NCBI GenBank assembly: GCA_963921795.1
Contig: OY997644.1
Coordinates: forward strand, 1,173,334-1,237,333
Reading direction: 5' to 3'
DNA from: Nannobrachium achirus
Taxonomy: Eukaryota > Chordata > Actinopteri > Myctophiformes > Myctophidae
DNA: 64,000 nt
A program made the position numbers and the translations under genes. Every line of letters begins with the position of its first letter. Positions within the stretch are counted from its first letter, which is position 1. A model generated the notes under the pieces. It was not told the DNA's origin. It was given only the letters and a program-made list of their open reading frames with translations, and did not search any database. This document shows positions 1 to 38,114 of the stretch, piece by piece.

Positions 1-54
1 TTATGTTTCCCTTAAACATGAATCCTTGTGAAGGGAATTGTTACCCTACTTCGC

Positions 55-305
55 TTAAAGGACAACTTTGTTTTTTTTTACAATAAGGGTTCATATTTTA
101 GATTGTAATTTGAGAAAAGAAAAGGTGAGTGTTAAAATGTTTTCATTTACTGCTTTCTATCGTTTTAGCACGTTTAAATAATAATACAAAGTTAAAAAAA
201 ATATATATCTTTAGACACAATAAGCCAGTGATTTCTTTAATACTATTTACAGTAACACTAGCCCCCATAAGTCACATGCACATCTTGGGAATGGGTTTAT
301 TGTAT
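55..305 (+). mobile_element. TTAA-type MITE, 3'-truncated copy
   Basis: It starts with TTAAAGGACAACTTTG and matches the fuller copy at 60598-61030 and the reverse copy at 63155-63523. Those copies have terminal inverted repeats and TTAA ends, as in piggyBac-like MITEs. Here the right end is missing and the element stops about 22 bp before the splice acceptor of the first otog exon in the window. Confidence 0.65.
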
Positions 306-326
306 GTCCATCGTTTGTCTCTACAG

Positions 327-27017
<26,691 letters not shown>

Positions 27018-27111
27018 GACACACACATGAATGAACAGGGTTCCATTTGCTGGGGGGAATGGAGTGGGGGGGTTATCCGTGCCTCTGCTTTTGTTCGCGC
27101 CCCACTTAGGT

Positions 27112-27465
27112 CAGTGTTTCTCAACCTTTTTTCTGCATGGGCACACTTTTCATGTCCCAAGAATCCATGGGCACTCCAACATAATACGGTGGTGTAAATC
27201 TCGTCACTGTCGGGAAGAAACCTTGTATCTCCAAGTTTCAAATTTGTACGTTTCTTCGCAAAGCAAAGCCCTGCTTCATCATACAAGGGTGTCGCACAAC
27301 AGTAGTGAAAACAGCAGATCTACAAGCACACAACGCCTCGCGGTGCGAGGCGTTGTGTGTAAAATGATAAATACAATACTGGCTTTCAAGCAGTTTCAAT
27401 GGGCACACTTGACCTTTCTCAGGGGCACACCAAAGGTCCCCAGGCACAGTGGTTGAGAAACACTG
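27112..27465. mobile_element. hAT-like MITE just after the otog stop, with hairpin core
   Basis: Ends CAGTGTTTCTCAACC and GGTTGAGAAACACTG, with 7-of-8 matching flanks ACTTAGGT/CCTTAGGT. It holds part of a TGTCGGGAAGAAACC MITE and a hairpin core (27305-27365). It starts 95 bp past the otog stop, so it is likely part of the 3' UTR. Confidence 0.8.
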
Positions 27466-27496
27466 CCTTAGGTTGTTTTCATCGCAGGCAGAGGAT

Positions 27497-27690
27497 ATGT
27501 TTTCCCTGCTTTTGGTCGGGAAAATCTCGATAGTCCCACGTCCCATTGGTCCGATTTAGGGTTAGGCTTAGGGTTAGGGTTAGGTTTAGACACAGTTTTA
27601 CTGAGGTTAGGGTTAGGGTTAGGGTTAGACATAGTTTTACTGAGGTTAGGGTTAGGGTTAGGTATCGTGGGTCTAATGGGACGTTGGAAC
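27497..27690. repeat. Telomere-like (TTAGGG)n inside an inverted-repeat element
   Basis: Several TTAGGG runs, separated twice by AGTTTTACTGAGG, lie between CCACGTCCCATTGG and its inverted partner CTAATGGGACGTTGG. A related reverse block is at 60395-60540. Confidence 0.7.
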
Positions 27691-27759
27691 AACGTTACGC
27701 ACTCCTTTTGGTCAGACTGAATTGAATACATTCCTTTTTGGAAATGTAGACCATATGTT

Positions 27760-28060
27760 TGGTGTCTATATTTGATAATATCACAATTTATTTAAAACAA
27801 TATATATTAACCACATCCTGATGTCCCTTTTTGGTACTTAAAAAAAAATATATAATGTTTTTTCTTTAAATATGTTCTAAATCTATCTAAAATAGCAGAT
27901 CTACAAACAAACAACGCATCACGGTGCGACGCGTCGTGAGCTAGTCCAGGGGTTCCAGGTGTCATGGGTTATGCATTTTAAGTTGGTTTGTTGTACGACA
28001 AAGTATATTTTTAAGTGAGTTTAAGTCATCAAGGAAATGTCCCCCCCCCCCCTCTGTTTT
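27760..28060. repeat. Hairpin-core copy with decayed right arm
   Basis: ATAGCAGATCTACAAAC at 27892 leads into ACGCATCACGGTGCGACGCG. The right arm is decayed after GTGAGCTAG. Flanked by AT-rich sequence and a poly(C) run at 28040. Confidence 0.55.
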
Positions 28061-28335
28061 TTGACAAGTCGAACCCTTCAAATACACACAGATACAAAGG
28101 GAGATATTAGAACCCACCCAGTGTGTGTTCTGGTCCATGGTTGCACATGCAGAAACAGCACAGATAAAGAGATGCACAGATGCAGATATATACCTGTACA
28201 GATGGGCATACACAGTCAGATTCTCAGTGTACTAAATGGACCTGTGGATAAAATAACACTGAGGATTTTGGAGTACGCAGGGCATGCTGTGCAAAACAAA
28301 CCAGTCAGACACAGGCACACACAGACAGGAATCAC

Positions 28336-28512
28336 GTGATACACACACGTAAAAAAACTCTCTCTCATGAATGGGGGCACACGCACATAAACACACACAC
28401 ACAGGCACATACACACACGCACATACACACGCACATACGCACATACACACACACAGACACACACACACACGCACATACACACGCACAACACACACACACG
28501 CACATACACCAA
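28336..28512. repeat. Imperfect (AC)n / ACACGCACAT array
   Basis: Irregular AC-rich array with GCACATACAC units. Frames through it are low-complexity. Confidence 0.9.
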
Positions 28513-28649
28513 TCTTGGATGGTACCTCCTTGAAACGACGTTGTCCTAACAGTAACTTAAACATTCTGGGAGATGGAAGAGGAAGTGTCTGAGGACGACT
28601 GCAGGAAGTTGAACCTCTGGAAGTTCATGTAGGCTGAGAGAACACAAAG

Positions 28650-28882
28650 CGCCGTTGTCGGGTAGAAACCTTGTATGTCCAAAACCTTCCTTTTTTTCTT
28701 ATTATAAAAAAAAAAAACATTTAAAATAGTGGAAATATCCGGTCTACAAGCACGCAACCCGTGCTTGTAGATCGGCTATTTTTTGTGTGATGAAGCAGGG
28801 CTTTCATTTACGAAAAAAAAAACAATAAAAACATTCACATTCACATTTGAGAGACACAAGGTTTCTGCCTGACAGTGACGAA
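28650..28882. mobile_element. TGTCGGGCAGAAACC-family MITE with hairpin core
   Basis: Ends CGTTGTCGGGTAGAAACC and GGTTTCTGCCTGACAGTGACG. Hairpin near 28730-28790 with a very short tip. Copies: 12527-13231, 58165-58436, and inside 38479-40131 and 61697-62253. Confidence 0.8.
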
Positions 28883-29845
28883 AGGTATGATGATCAGGAC
28901 TTAAGGCTCTTTAATATCTGCTTGTTCAGATTGGCAAGATTAAATATTTACCTGAGAGTAAAACTATACCTCCCCCCCAGGTGACCACAGCCAGAGCTCG
29001 CTTTTCTGTGTGTGCAATGAAGGAAAAAAAAAAAACGTTTTCAAAATGACAAAATGAAACAGAGCTATAAGACCAAGGCGGTGGGGATTCTCTTCAGCCA
29101 TCAGTTCATATTTATGTTGTGTATTTTCTAGAAACAAATATTCACCCACAATTCCTCACGTTGTGCCTTGTTTGTAAATAGGTCAATTCCCTTGAGTCTT
29201 TTGTTGAAATATTTTCTCTTTTTTATTACATTCTATAGATATTTTATTACATTCTATAGATACTTGACTTTTAGGGAGAAATATTAATAATTAAATTTGT
29301 TGTATATCCAGTGACATTAATAAATATATGCCTAATATAATCAATTGTAGTGAATGTATTGCTGAAATGATTCTGAATTAACTCTACGTGGAGCACTTTA
29401 TTTATTTATTTGACAACAAATCTAGCATAACCCCTTTAAAATTTGTCCTCAAAGGTGTTGTCAGAGAGCATTTAGCCCTAATGTTTGAATGTTTGAATTG
29501 AACCCCAGAGCACTAAACCATTCATTTAACGTTTTATTTCATGATAACATTTCAGACTCAAAGATATTGTGGTTAAGCACAAGTTACTCACATGAAGGAC
29601 TTGGTGAACTTGGTTACTTGTTTCGCGTGTTTTTTAGATTGATGCATGTATATTGTTATTTTGGGTCCGTTTGACTTATCAAAATCCATTATTGTTGTGT
29701 TGATTTTTGTCCTTTGAACAGCACATGAGGATAGCAGGGTCGAACTGAATTTGTACCATACAAATGTACATTTGTGTTTTCAATAAATATTTCTTCATAA
29801 AACAGATGAACATGTATTTGTTTTCCACTAAACTGTGTCAACTTT
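28883..29845. other. Intergenic AT-rich sequence
   Basis: No exon, tRNA or clear transposon. A short direct duplication of ATTTTATTACATTCTATAG lies near 29220-29260. AATAAA motifs occur at several points, so the otog poly(A) site cannot be fixed. Confidence 0.5.
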
Positions 29846-29990
29846 GATTGATTGAAGACTTTATTGGAAGTTTTCATAGGAAATGTACAGTTCACTGGTC
29901 AACTAAAAGGATACACCCAAAAAAGCATAATATGGCTTGAGATCCTTTAACTCCTATAACATTGAATGACAGACAGAACTACAGTACAGT
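29846..29990 (-). mobile_element. LINE 3'-end fragment
   Basis: Reverse complement of the LINE 3' end at 11230-11417, starting with TTGATTGATTGAAGACTTTA and including AGTTCACTGGTC. Confidence 0.75.
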
Positions 29991-30194
29991 GCTACTGTAT
30001 GCAGAAGATATCAGAAAAACTATCGTAAAACACAATGCAAAATAAATGCTATTTAATTGAAATGTCAGGGGGGGGGGGGGGGTAAGGATAAGCTTTGTTT
30101 TCTTTTACCAGTTACTAAGTGCCTTTCAGTGCCGTTTTAAAGGAAGGTAGGGATTTACGCGGGAACACCTACTGAGTGGCAAAAAACAGAGTTA

Positions 30195-31235
30195 GTAGTA
30201 GGATTCATGAGGAGTCAGTAGGAGTCATTAGGAGTCATGAGGAGTCATTAGGAGCAGAAATGGGCAGTATTTGAAATACATGTATTTTAAATACGTATTT
30301 TAAATACTTTTTTTTATTTTGAAATACAAAAAAGTATTTTAAATACGTATTTCAAAATACAAAAAAGTATTTGAAATACGTATTTCAAAATACAAAAAAG
30401 TATTTGAAATACGTATTTTAAATACTTTTTTGTATTTTCAAATTTCAAGTATTTCAAATACTGCCCATCTCTGATTAGGAGTCATGAGGAGTCAGTAGGA
30501 GTCATGAGGAGTCAGTAGGAGTCATGAGGAGTCAGTAGGAGTGAGGAGGAGTCAGTAGGAGTCATTAGGAGTCATGAGGAGTCAGTAGGAGTCATGAGGA
30601 GTCCCGTAGGAGTGAGTAGGAGTCATGAGGAGTCTGTAGGAGTGAGCAGGAGTCATGAGGAGTCAGTAGGAGTGAGTAGGAGTCATGAGGAGTCAGTAGG
30701 AGTCATTAGGAGTCATGAGGAGTCGGTAGGAGTCATGAGGAGTCAGTAGGAGTGAGGAGGAGTCATGAGGAGTCAGTAGGAGTCATGAGGAGTCAGTAGG
30801 ACTGAGGAGGAGTCAGTAGGAGTCATTAGGAGTCATGAGGAGTCAGTAGGAGTCATGAGGAGTCCCGTAGGAGTGAGTAGGAGTCATGAGGAGTCTGTAG
30901 GAGTGAGTAGGAGTCATGAGGAGTCAGTAGGAGTGAGTAGGAGTCATGAGGAGTCAGTAGGAGTCATGAGGAGTCGGTAGGAGTCAATAGGAGTCATGAG
31001 GAGTCAGTAGGAGTCAGTGGGAGTCAGTAGGAGTCATGAGGAGTCCGTAGATGTGAGTAGGAGTCATGAGGAGTCAGTAGGAGTCAGTAGGAGTCATGAG
31101 GAGTCAGTAGGAGTCAGTAGGAGTCATGAGGAGTCCGCAGGAGTCAGTAGGAGTCATGAGGAGTCAGTAGGAGTACATAGGAGTCATGAGGAGTCAGTAG
31201 GAGTCATGAGGAGTCAGTATGCGTGAGGAAGAGTC
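30195..31235. repeat. Minisatellite of AGGAGTCATG/AGGAGTCAGT units, about 1 kb
   Basis: A roughly 10-bp unit GAGTCAGTAG / GAGTCATGAG with 20-bp higher-order alternation and occasional GTCCGTAG or GTGAGTAG variants. The 69-codon frame through it (VSRSHEES repeats) is an artefact. An hAT-like MITE interrupts it at 30255-30473. Confidence 0.95.
30255..30473. mobile_element. hAT-like MITE inserted in the minisatellite, exact TSD
   Basis: Ends CAGAAATGGGCAGTATTTG and ACTGCCCATCTCTG. The flanks ATTAGGAG (30247-30254, 30474-30481) are an exact 8-bp duplication of the minisatellite unit. The interior is a set of TATTTGAAATACGTATTT palindromes. Confidence 0.9.
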
Positions 31236-31249
31236 AGAAGGAGTTTCCC

Positions 31250-32190
31250 AACAAGCACTTCCAAACTTCAAACTACTCCAAACTACAATGCTTCATGCTG
31301 CTTCATGTTTTGCCACTCAGTCTAGATGAGTGGCTTTTGATGCATTCCCTCTACCTGTACATCTATTGTACACAGACCTTACTCTGAGCGTCAGCAATAC
31401 ACGTAAATGCGAAGGCGATTGATTGAGCGGTTCTTGAGATATGCAAAGGACAGACGTACACACGGAGACGTTGGGTACTGAACATGCTTCCTGGAATGGG
31501 TTCAGGCATGTCCTCTGACACCTCATCTGTCTCAGACCATACTTACGGTGCGACTGAGAAGGCCACATAATGACCTGAGGCACACAGGGCACAGAGTGAC
31601 GCATGCAGGCGCTCTGGCAGGACTGACGTCATTGTCATAATGGGCGTAAGCAAGGGGTGCCCCGCTCACTCACTCATGTCATCATCAGATGCCAGTGTAG
31701 CTGTTGTGCCAGCCTCAACAATGAAACCCCAACCCGGGGCTCAGGGTGTTCCGTGAGGAAGTCATTTTTCGACGTAAGCATGACAGTGGAAACACAGCCA
31801 CAGTACGACGTGTCTGACAACTTAGCTTGACTTGATGAAAGTGACGAGAGATGAGCTCTGCCCTGAGGCGAGAGCTCAAGTTACTTTCAAGTGCCATTCA
31901 TAGCATGGTTAAAAAATCTGGAAGTTAGAAAAGGCTCAAATTTACATTTTGTTTATTCATGTTACAGGCACCAAATATTAAATGCTACAGCGTCAAGACA
32001 ATAGTGCTCAGTAAATGTTTCTGTAATTGTAAAAGGTTGCAGGTTATCGGGAAGTACAAATATTGGATTAGGACAAGAGCTAAGATGTGCGTATGATGGG
32101 GTTGAAGACCGTGGTTTGAGTTAGTGTAGCTATACACACAACTGACTCACTCACTTTGATTGATTTATTGATTGATTGACCGATTGATTG
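31250..32190. other. Intergenic, mostly non-repetitive
   Basis: A stretch of about 900 bp with balanced composition and no visible internal repeats, which stands out in this region. No splice-bounded exon was recognised. It could be old unique sequence or a regulatory element. Confidence 0.4.
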
Positions 32191-32199
32191 AATACGTTA

Positions 32200-33200
32200 T
32201 TAAAGGACCAGGTCACCTCTGGGACAACCAGATCTTATTTTATTGTTGTGTGGGACACGATCAACACGATCCTGAATTATTTTTTGTGTTCAATCTGTGT
32301 TTTTAGATATGTTAGTATTTCAGCATGCTACAACTGGTCATATTAGCCGGGGACCCACAAGCCCAAAAGCTCAAGGAATAGGGTAGGACATGTGATTTTT
32401 TGCCGTACTTTTTATGTCTGTTTTATCCATTAGTTTGGTCATTAAGGTCCACAGAATGAGAGGCCTGCTCTGCCGGAAACATTGCGAAAAAAAGTTATGG
32501 CCATTTGTATATTCACTGTCCCATTGACTCCACTAGAAATATTTTAAAGTAGTAGCATGTGAGGGGTCAAACTAGGGGTTCTTCATGATTGAATGAATCC
32601 ATTTCAAGCATTTGTTTTGCATGAAAAACATTCCTTGGGTTAACTTTCAGCAGCCCAAAACTGTGAAAAGTGGAAAAAAGGTGATGACTCATCACTTTTC
32701 ACAGTTTTAGGCTGCTGAAAGTTAACCCAAGGAATGTTTTTCATGCAAAAAAAATGCTTGCAATGGATTCAGGATCATGAAAACCCCCCAGTTTGACCCC
32801 TCACATGCTAATTAAAGCAGACTTTATTTCCCTTTATAAATATTTCTAGTGGAGTCAATGGGACAGTGAATATACAAATGGCCATAACAATTTTTTCGTG
32901 ATGTTTCCAGCAGAGCAGGCCTCTCATTCTGTGGACCTTAATGACCAAACTAATAGATAAAACAGAAATAAAAAGTACGGCAGAAAATCACATGTCCCCT
33001 CCTATTTTGGTGACTGGGTCCCCGGCTATATGATGCATTTTGCATTATATGACCAGTTGTAGCATGCTGAAATCGGCTGAAATACTAAAATATCTAAAAA
33101 CACAGATTGAACACAAAAAATAACTCAGGATTGTGTTGATCGTGTCCCACACAACAATAAAATAAGATCTGGTTGTCCCAGAGGTGACCTGGTCCTTTAA
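32200..33200. mobile_element. 1-kb TTAA-bounded foldback element
   Basis: TTAAAGGACCAGGTCACCTC at the left is inverted as GAGGTGACCTGGTCCTTTAA at the right. The arms pair for several hundred bases on each side (AGCATGCTACAACTGGTCAT, CAGAGCAGGCCTCTCATTCT). The centre near 32690 is the GTGATGACTCATCACTTTTC palindrome. No coding frame; TTAA ends suggest piggyBac-type mobilisation. Confidence 0.9.
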
Positions 33201-33287
33201 CACGATTATTAACAGTTGTACCTGTACTGCCAAAAGGATAACACAGAAAGCCCCCAGGGACTTATTGCGTCCGAGGGTCGCATTATG

Positions 33288-33530
33288 GGGCTTTTAAGCC
33301 GTGACATCATTTTGTAGGCAGAGGAGAATCTGCCCCAGAGCATTTTCTGTCCCTCGCTATTTTCAACAGATCCGAGACAAAAATAACGACTAAAGTATAA
33401 TTCTAACACTTTCCTTTCAACAACAAAGAGAAGAAAAATGTGTAAATAGTAAAAATAGTAAAAAGATTCACGGAAACTGGGGGCAGAAATGCTCCTCTGC
33501 CTACAAAATGATGTCATACTTAACAGCCCC
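33288..33530. repeat. Inverted-repeat MITE-like element
   Basis: GGGGCTTTTAAG...GTGACATCATTTTGTAGG and its complement CCTACAAAATGATGTCA...CTTAACAGCCCC flank about 150 bp of unrelated centre. Confidence 0.7.
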
Positions 33531-33536
33531 ATACCT

Positions 33537-33725
33537 TGAGAAATCTCGTAGCTTGTCTGACTGTCAGTATTGTCTGACTGTCAGTACAGGAAGTGAAGTC
33601 ACGTGATGTCAGTGAGTCACAGTGATGTGGTACAGAATGACTCATATATGGGCATAAAAAGGATGTCACGTGACATCACTTCCTGTGCTGACAGTCAGAC
33701 AAGCTACAAGATTTCTCAGGGTATA
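33537..33725. repeat. Inverted repeat with GTCACGTGA motifs
   Basis: TTGAGAAATCTCGTAGCTTG and its inverted copy CAAGCTACAAGATTTCTCA, with GACTGTCAG blocks and CACGTGA E-box-like sites near both inner ends. Confidence 0.65.
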
Positions 33726-33730
33726 AAAGT

Positions 33731-33878
33731 CCATATATGGTCATTCCCAGAAAAAGAAAAAAAACTTTTATGCATTATTTACGTACGTTTTATGCCCATA
33801 TATGGAGATTCCTATATTGTCAATATTAAGGACATTTCATATATGGGAATACCCATATTTGGTTACGTCCATATATGG
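33731..33878. promoter_or_regulatory. Cluster of four perfect CArG boxes
   Basis: CCATATATGG at 33731-33740, 33796-33805 and 33869-33878, and CCATATTTGG at 33853-33862, all matching the SRF consensus CC(A/T)6GG. Additional near matches flank them. About 22 kb upstream of the myod start. Function is inferred from motif density only; it may be a transposon feature. Confidence 0.5.
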
Positions 33879-34439
33879 GCATGTTTCTCCATATATGAGT
33901 AACTGGTCCCATATACATCACTGGCCAGATGGCCAAGAATTGGCGCAACCTCACCCTTTAGGGCGAGGTCGCATGTCACCCTGAGGTCGCAAGTCACCCT
34001 GAGGTGTCTTACTAGTAGAATACAATACAAATACAGTACAAAACATATCGGAATGAAGCTCAGTAGAATCATAAAGTAGCCTATATTTACAGTTAAATAA
34101 AGGGTGGGCGTGGGGAGTATGTTCATTGTTCACTTGTATTTTGAGGACAGGAATTCTTTTGGGTTGGTTTTGAGTTTGGGTAGGGTAGTCGAGAACCTTT
34201 ATGTCTGTAAATACTTTGTGTGTTTGGTTTGGCTGTGGGAGTCGGGGTGGTAGGAATCATTTTGAAGTGAAACACCAAGGCTTACCGTCTTAATCCTGTC
34301 ACAACAGCTGCAGCCAGGCCTCCACTCATCCCCAGCAGCAGCACACACCAACCCTGACTGAGTCTTTTAGCCTCCTCTCCTGCTATGACACCCAGCAACT
34401 CACTTCAATTGGCATTCATTTGTCTCAGACAATTCAAAC

Positions 34440-34680
34440 TTTCGAGTATTTCAATTCAATTCAATAAAATTCACTTCAATTCAATTCAATTCAGTTCAGT
34501 TCAGTTCAGTTCAGTTCAGTTCAGTTCAGTTCAGTTCAGTTCAATTCAATTCATAGGGCTTTATTGGCATGAGAAAACATACATTTACATTGCCAAAGCA
34601 TTAGTGTACACAATACGATACGATCAATCAATACAATACAATCAAAACTAAATATGTACAATGGAAGGGAGCGAAAGAGT
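34440..34680 (-). mobile_element. LINE 3'-end fragment with (AATTC/AGTTC)n tail
   Basis: Starts with CAATT/CAGTT repeats, then AGGGCTTTATTGGCATGAGA and TACATTGCCAAAGCA. This is the reverse of the 3' end at 45005-45120; a further copy is at 41454-41545. Confidence 0.75.
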
Positions 34681-34879
34681 TTTCATGTATCAATTCATGA
34701 AAAACAGACAGTGCACAATGTACACAATGATAAGATCTTTAAGGTGGTTGTGTTCCATTTGATATCCTTCGTCTATCACAGCAGCTAACGACTCTTGCTG
34801 CTGTGTTTGCACATTGTTGTACTCCACCCAGCAGATATGGTGAGTGAATTATTACACTCACACTTTATCCTTTCAAACC

Positions 34880-37672
34880 GTGTGTTTTCAAGCGGTACAC
34901 ACGCGTGAGGTCGAGAAAAAGGCGATACTGACTATAGTGGTTTGGCGGCGGTATAACAGCTCCATTGAAAGCATCCCGTCAGGCTGTGTTACAGCCTGGT
35001 ATGGAAACTGCACTGCCCCCCCCCCCCCCTGTTCTTTTCACTGACAAAAACTAAATAGAAACTAAATAAAAACTAAGCTGTGATGACTAAAACTAAGACT
35101 AAATATATTGACAATTTTGTCAACAAAATAAAAACTAGACTAACTGTAGATTTAGTCGTCATAAAATCTTATGATATTTAGTCGACTAAAATTTGACTAA
35201 AACTAAAACTTTTCAGGTGACTAAATTATGACTAAAACTAAATGGCATTTTATTCAAAAGACTATGACTAAAACAAAATCAAAATTTGCTGTCAAAAACA
35301 ACACTGCTGTTCAAGAAGAGGTGCGTAGTCAAAGCTCAGTGCATCATCAAGGGCAGTCACCACTCCAAACACTAAACTGTTCAAACCCCTACCAGTGGTG
35401 TAAAGAGTACTTACATCCTTTACTTAAGTAGGAGTATCAATACTGCAATGTAGAGGTCTGATACAAGTAGAAGTCCGGTATTCAACATTTACTTGAGTAA
35501 AAGTACAAAGGTATTGGTATCAAAATGTACAAAAAGTACCAAAAGTAAAAGTACTCATTGTGCAGAATGTCCCGTTTCAAGTTATCAAATGTATGCAAAT
35601 CTTTTGAAAATAGCAGATCTACAAGCTCACAATGCGTCACGATGCGATGCATTGTGAGTTTGTAGATCGGCTATTTTCAAATGGCCAAAATGTATACGGC
35701 TGAAGTGGTTAATGTTGTTTTGTAATGTTTTGTAATGATAATACAAATCTACAAAGTAGTAGTAGTGGAGTAAAAGTACAATATTTGGATCCAAGATGTA
35801 GTGGAGTAGAAGTAAAAGTATTGGAAATTGGAATTGTAAAGTACAAATAACTCAAAAGTGTACTTAAGTACCGTACTAAAGTAAGTTGGAATTACTCAAG
35901 TAAAGTACAAATAACTCAAAAGTGTACTTAAAGGGGAAGACCACCCATTTTCAATATTGAACTATGTCATTAATTGCGACCGTAGGTCGCATTTACTACC
36001 AAAACCTCCACCGGCTGTCTGTGGGTCAGTCAGTCCGTCTGTCCGTCCGTCCGTCCGTCACACTTTTGCCCTGCTCATATCTCCACAACCGTTGCCCCCA
36101 TCCATGCCACATTTTGCACACACACTCCTTGACTGCCAAACTACAACCTCCAAGGACCCCCGGAGCCCCAGGACCCCCATGTAAAAAATGACCAAATGTG
36201 CTCACACGTCACACGTCACACTTTTTCCCTGCTTATATCTCCGCACCCGTTGACCCGATCCATGCCAGATTTTACACACACACTCCTTGCCTGCCAAACT
36301 ACAACCTCCAGGGACCCCCGGGGACCCCCAGATGTAAAAAATGACCAAATGTGCAAAAATGACCAAATGACCACCCCAACGGGGCTGCTCACGGGGAATA
36401 GGCTCTATGCATATACGCCATTTTGTTCTACTTCCGGGTGTCTTTCGACTTCCTTCACAGGTGTTACTGATGATACTAATGAAGGGTCTGTTTGATTTAT
36501 TGTACAGTGGTTCTTTAATTTCAAGGACCCCTATAACTCTGTACAAATGGAATCAACAAATGGAATCAAATGGGCCCTTGCGGGTCCATTTGCTTCCATT
36601 TGTACACTGTCAGAGTTACACACCTGTATAGGGACATTTGGAACCCACTCAAGGACACTTTGGGACCCACTGGTGTAGCAGAGTGTTTCCAGTAAGCCAA
36701 CATGCACAATATCAGCACCCTGACTCTGTTTGACCAGAATGGAACAGACCCTTCATTAGTATCATCGGTAACACCTGTGAAGGAAGTCGAAAGACACCCG
36801 GAAGTAGAACAAAATGGCGTATATGCATAGAGCCTATTCCCGGGGACCACCGACTCCTGGTGCTCCAGAACGGATGCAAAAGTGGTGGCGCCCCCAGTGG
36901 AGGACCCCCTGCCACTGCAGCGCACATAAAATGCCGTAACTCGGGCTAGGAGCGTCCGGGAGAGCCGGGGCCGGTACCTATTCGTCCGCCAAGGCAACGT
37001 GGAGACCCCACCCCTCATTTCTCACATGGCCCTATTCTAGCGCCACCTTCAGGCCGATTTTTAAAACACATTTTTGGACACTGCTCCTACAGTTTTTGCC
37101 CTAAAATCACGAATATCACTACACAGCATGTCTACACTCATGTCATCAACATGGATCAGGAAGATTTTGGAAAAACACATTTTTGCCCTATTTGTGGAGA
37201 TAAGCCACCTACGGTCGCTTATCTCCCGATTAGGGAGTCTTACTGGTATACCTTAGAGGAGTTGTGTGGAAATTTAAAAAAAAGTTCCCCCTCTTCTGTG
37301 TTGCCTAGAACTGTAGGATTGATTTTGGGGTTTGTATTGCAAAACCACAACTTGATGACATCACACATTGTACTTGTACAAAATCAATCTTCCAGTTCTA
37401 GGCAACACAGAAGAGGGGGAACTTTTTTTTTCCCCACACAACTCTTCTAAGGTATATTAATGACATAGTTCAATATTGAAAATGGGTGGTCTTCTCCTTT
37501 AAGTAGAGTACTAAAGTAAATGTACTTAGTTACTTTACACCACTGACCCCTACTACCAACGGGCAAGGCAGCCTACTGTAGCATCAAGGGTCAGACCATC
37601 AGGTTTATGACCAGCTTCCACCCAGCTACCATCAGACTGTTGAACAAGGCATGACCACTGCCTGTCATGGCC
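34880..37672 (+). mobile_element. LINE ORF2 remnant split by later insertions
   Basis: Three pieces of one LINE C-terminus remain: about 34925-35025 (SSIESIPSGCVTAWYGNCT), about 35335-35392 (CIIKGSHHSKH) and 37554-37653 (AYCSIKGQTIRFMTSFHPAT, then IRLLNKA and a stop). They are separated by an AACTAAA-rich repeat (35038-35325) and by the hAT-like element 35393-37545. Confidence 0.7.
35393..37545. mobile_element. hAT-like element (CAGTGGTGTAAAG family) with a 1.6-kb TTAA element nested inside
   Basis: Ends CAGTGGTGTAAAGAGTAC and GTTACTTTACACCACTG, flanked by exact ACCCCTAC (35385-35392, 37546-37553). It has a hairpin core at 35608-35685. The TTAA element 35928-37502 inside has TTCAATATTGAACTATGTC arms. 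That insert holds further palindromes, including one at 37280-37430 and an inverted pair at 36405-36495 / 36745-36845. Confidence 0.88.
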
Positions 37673-37698
37673 TTGGACTTTTGCTTTCCTCATAGACC

Positions 37699-38105
37699 AA
37701 GAGTCTTCAAACAGGGGCCCGGGACCCATAGGGGGTCCTCAGAGTTACTACAGGGGTTCCTCCAAATCTTTGTGTGATATAAACGTTTTCTTTTTCCTGA
37801 GAACTTAAGCCAAAAATAGCAGATCTACAAGCTCACAACGCCTCGCGCTGCGAGGCGTTGTGAGCTTGTTGATCGGCTATTTTAGGCAAAGGGGTTTGGT
37901 GTAGAGGGGAAAAAGAGCAGACTAAGTACAGAAGTGAAAGGTCAAGTTTAATATCTGAAAACAAATTGACATGAATCCAAAATACACTGATGATTGTGCT
38001 GTCAAACAATGAAACTATGGAATCTATGAAAAGGTTATGGGGGTCCCTGCTTCATCTCTCTCTCAACTAAGGGGTCCTTGGCCAGAAAATGTTGAAGACG
38101 CCTGT
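37699..38105. mobile_element. hAT-like MITE with exact TSD, GTCTTCAAAC family
   Basis: Flanked by CATAGACC at 37691-37698 and 38106-38113. The ends contain GAGTCTTCAAAC and GTTGAAGACGCC. A hairpin core at 37810-37885 lies in the left half. Relatives at 24476-24920 and 40492-40890. Confidence 0.82.
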
Positions 38106-38114
38106 CATAGACCA

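Noticed and set aside
31017-31226. Frame encoding VSRSHEES repeats
   Set aside because: Product of the AGGAGTCATG minisatellite.
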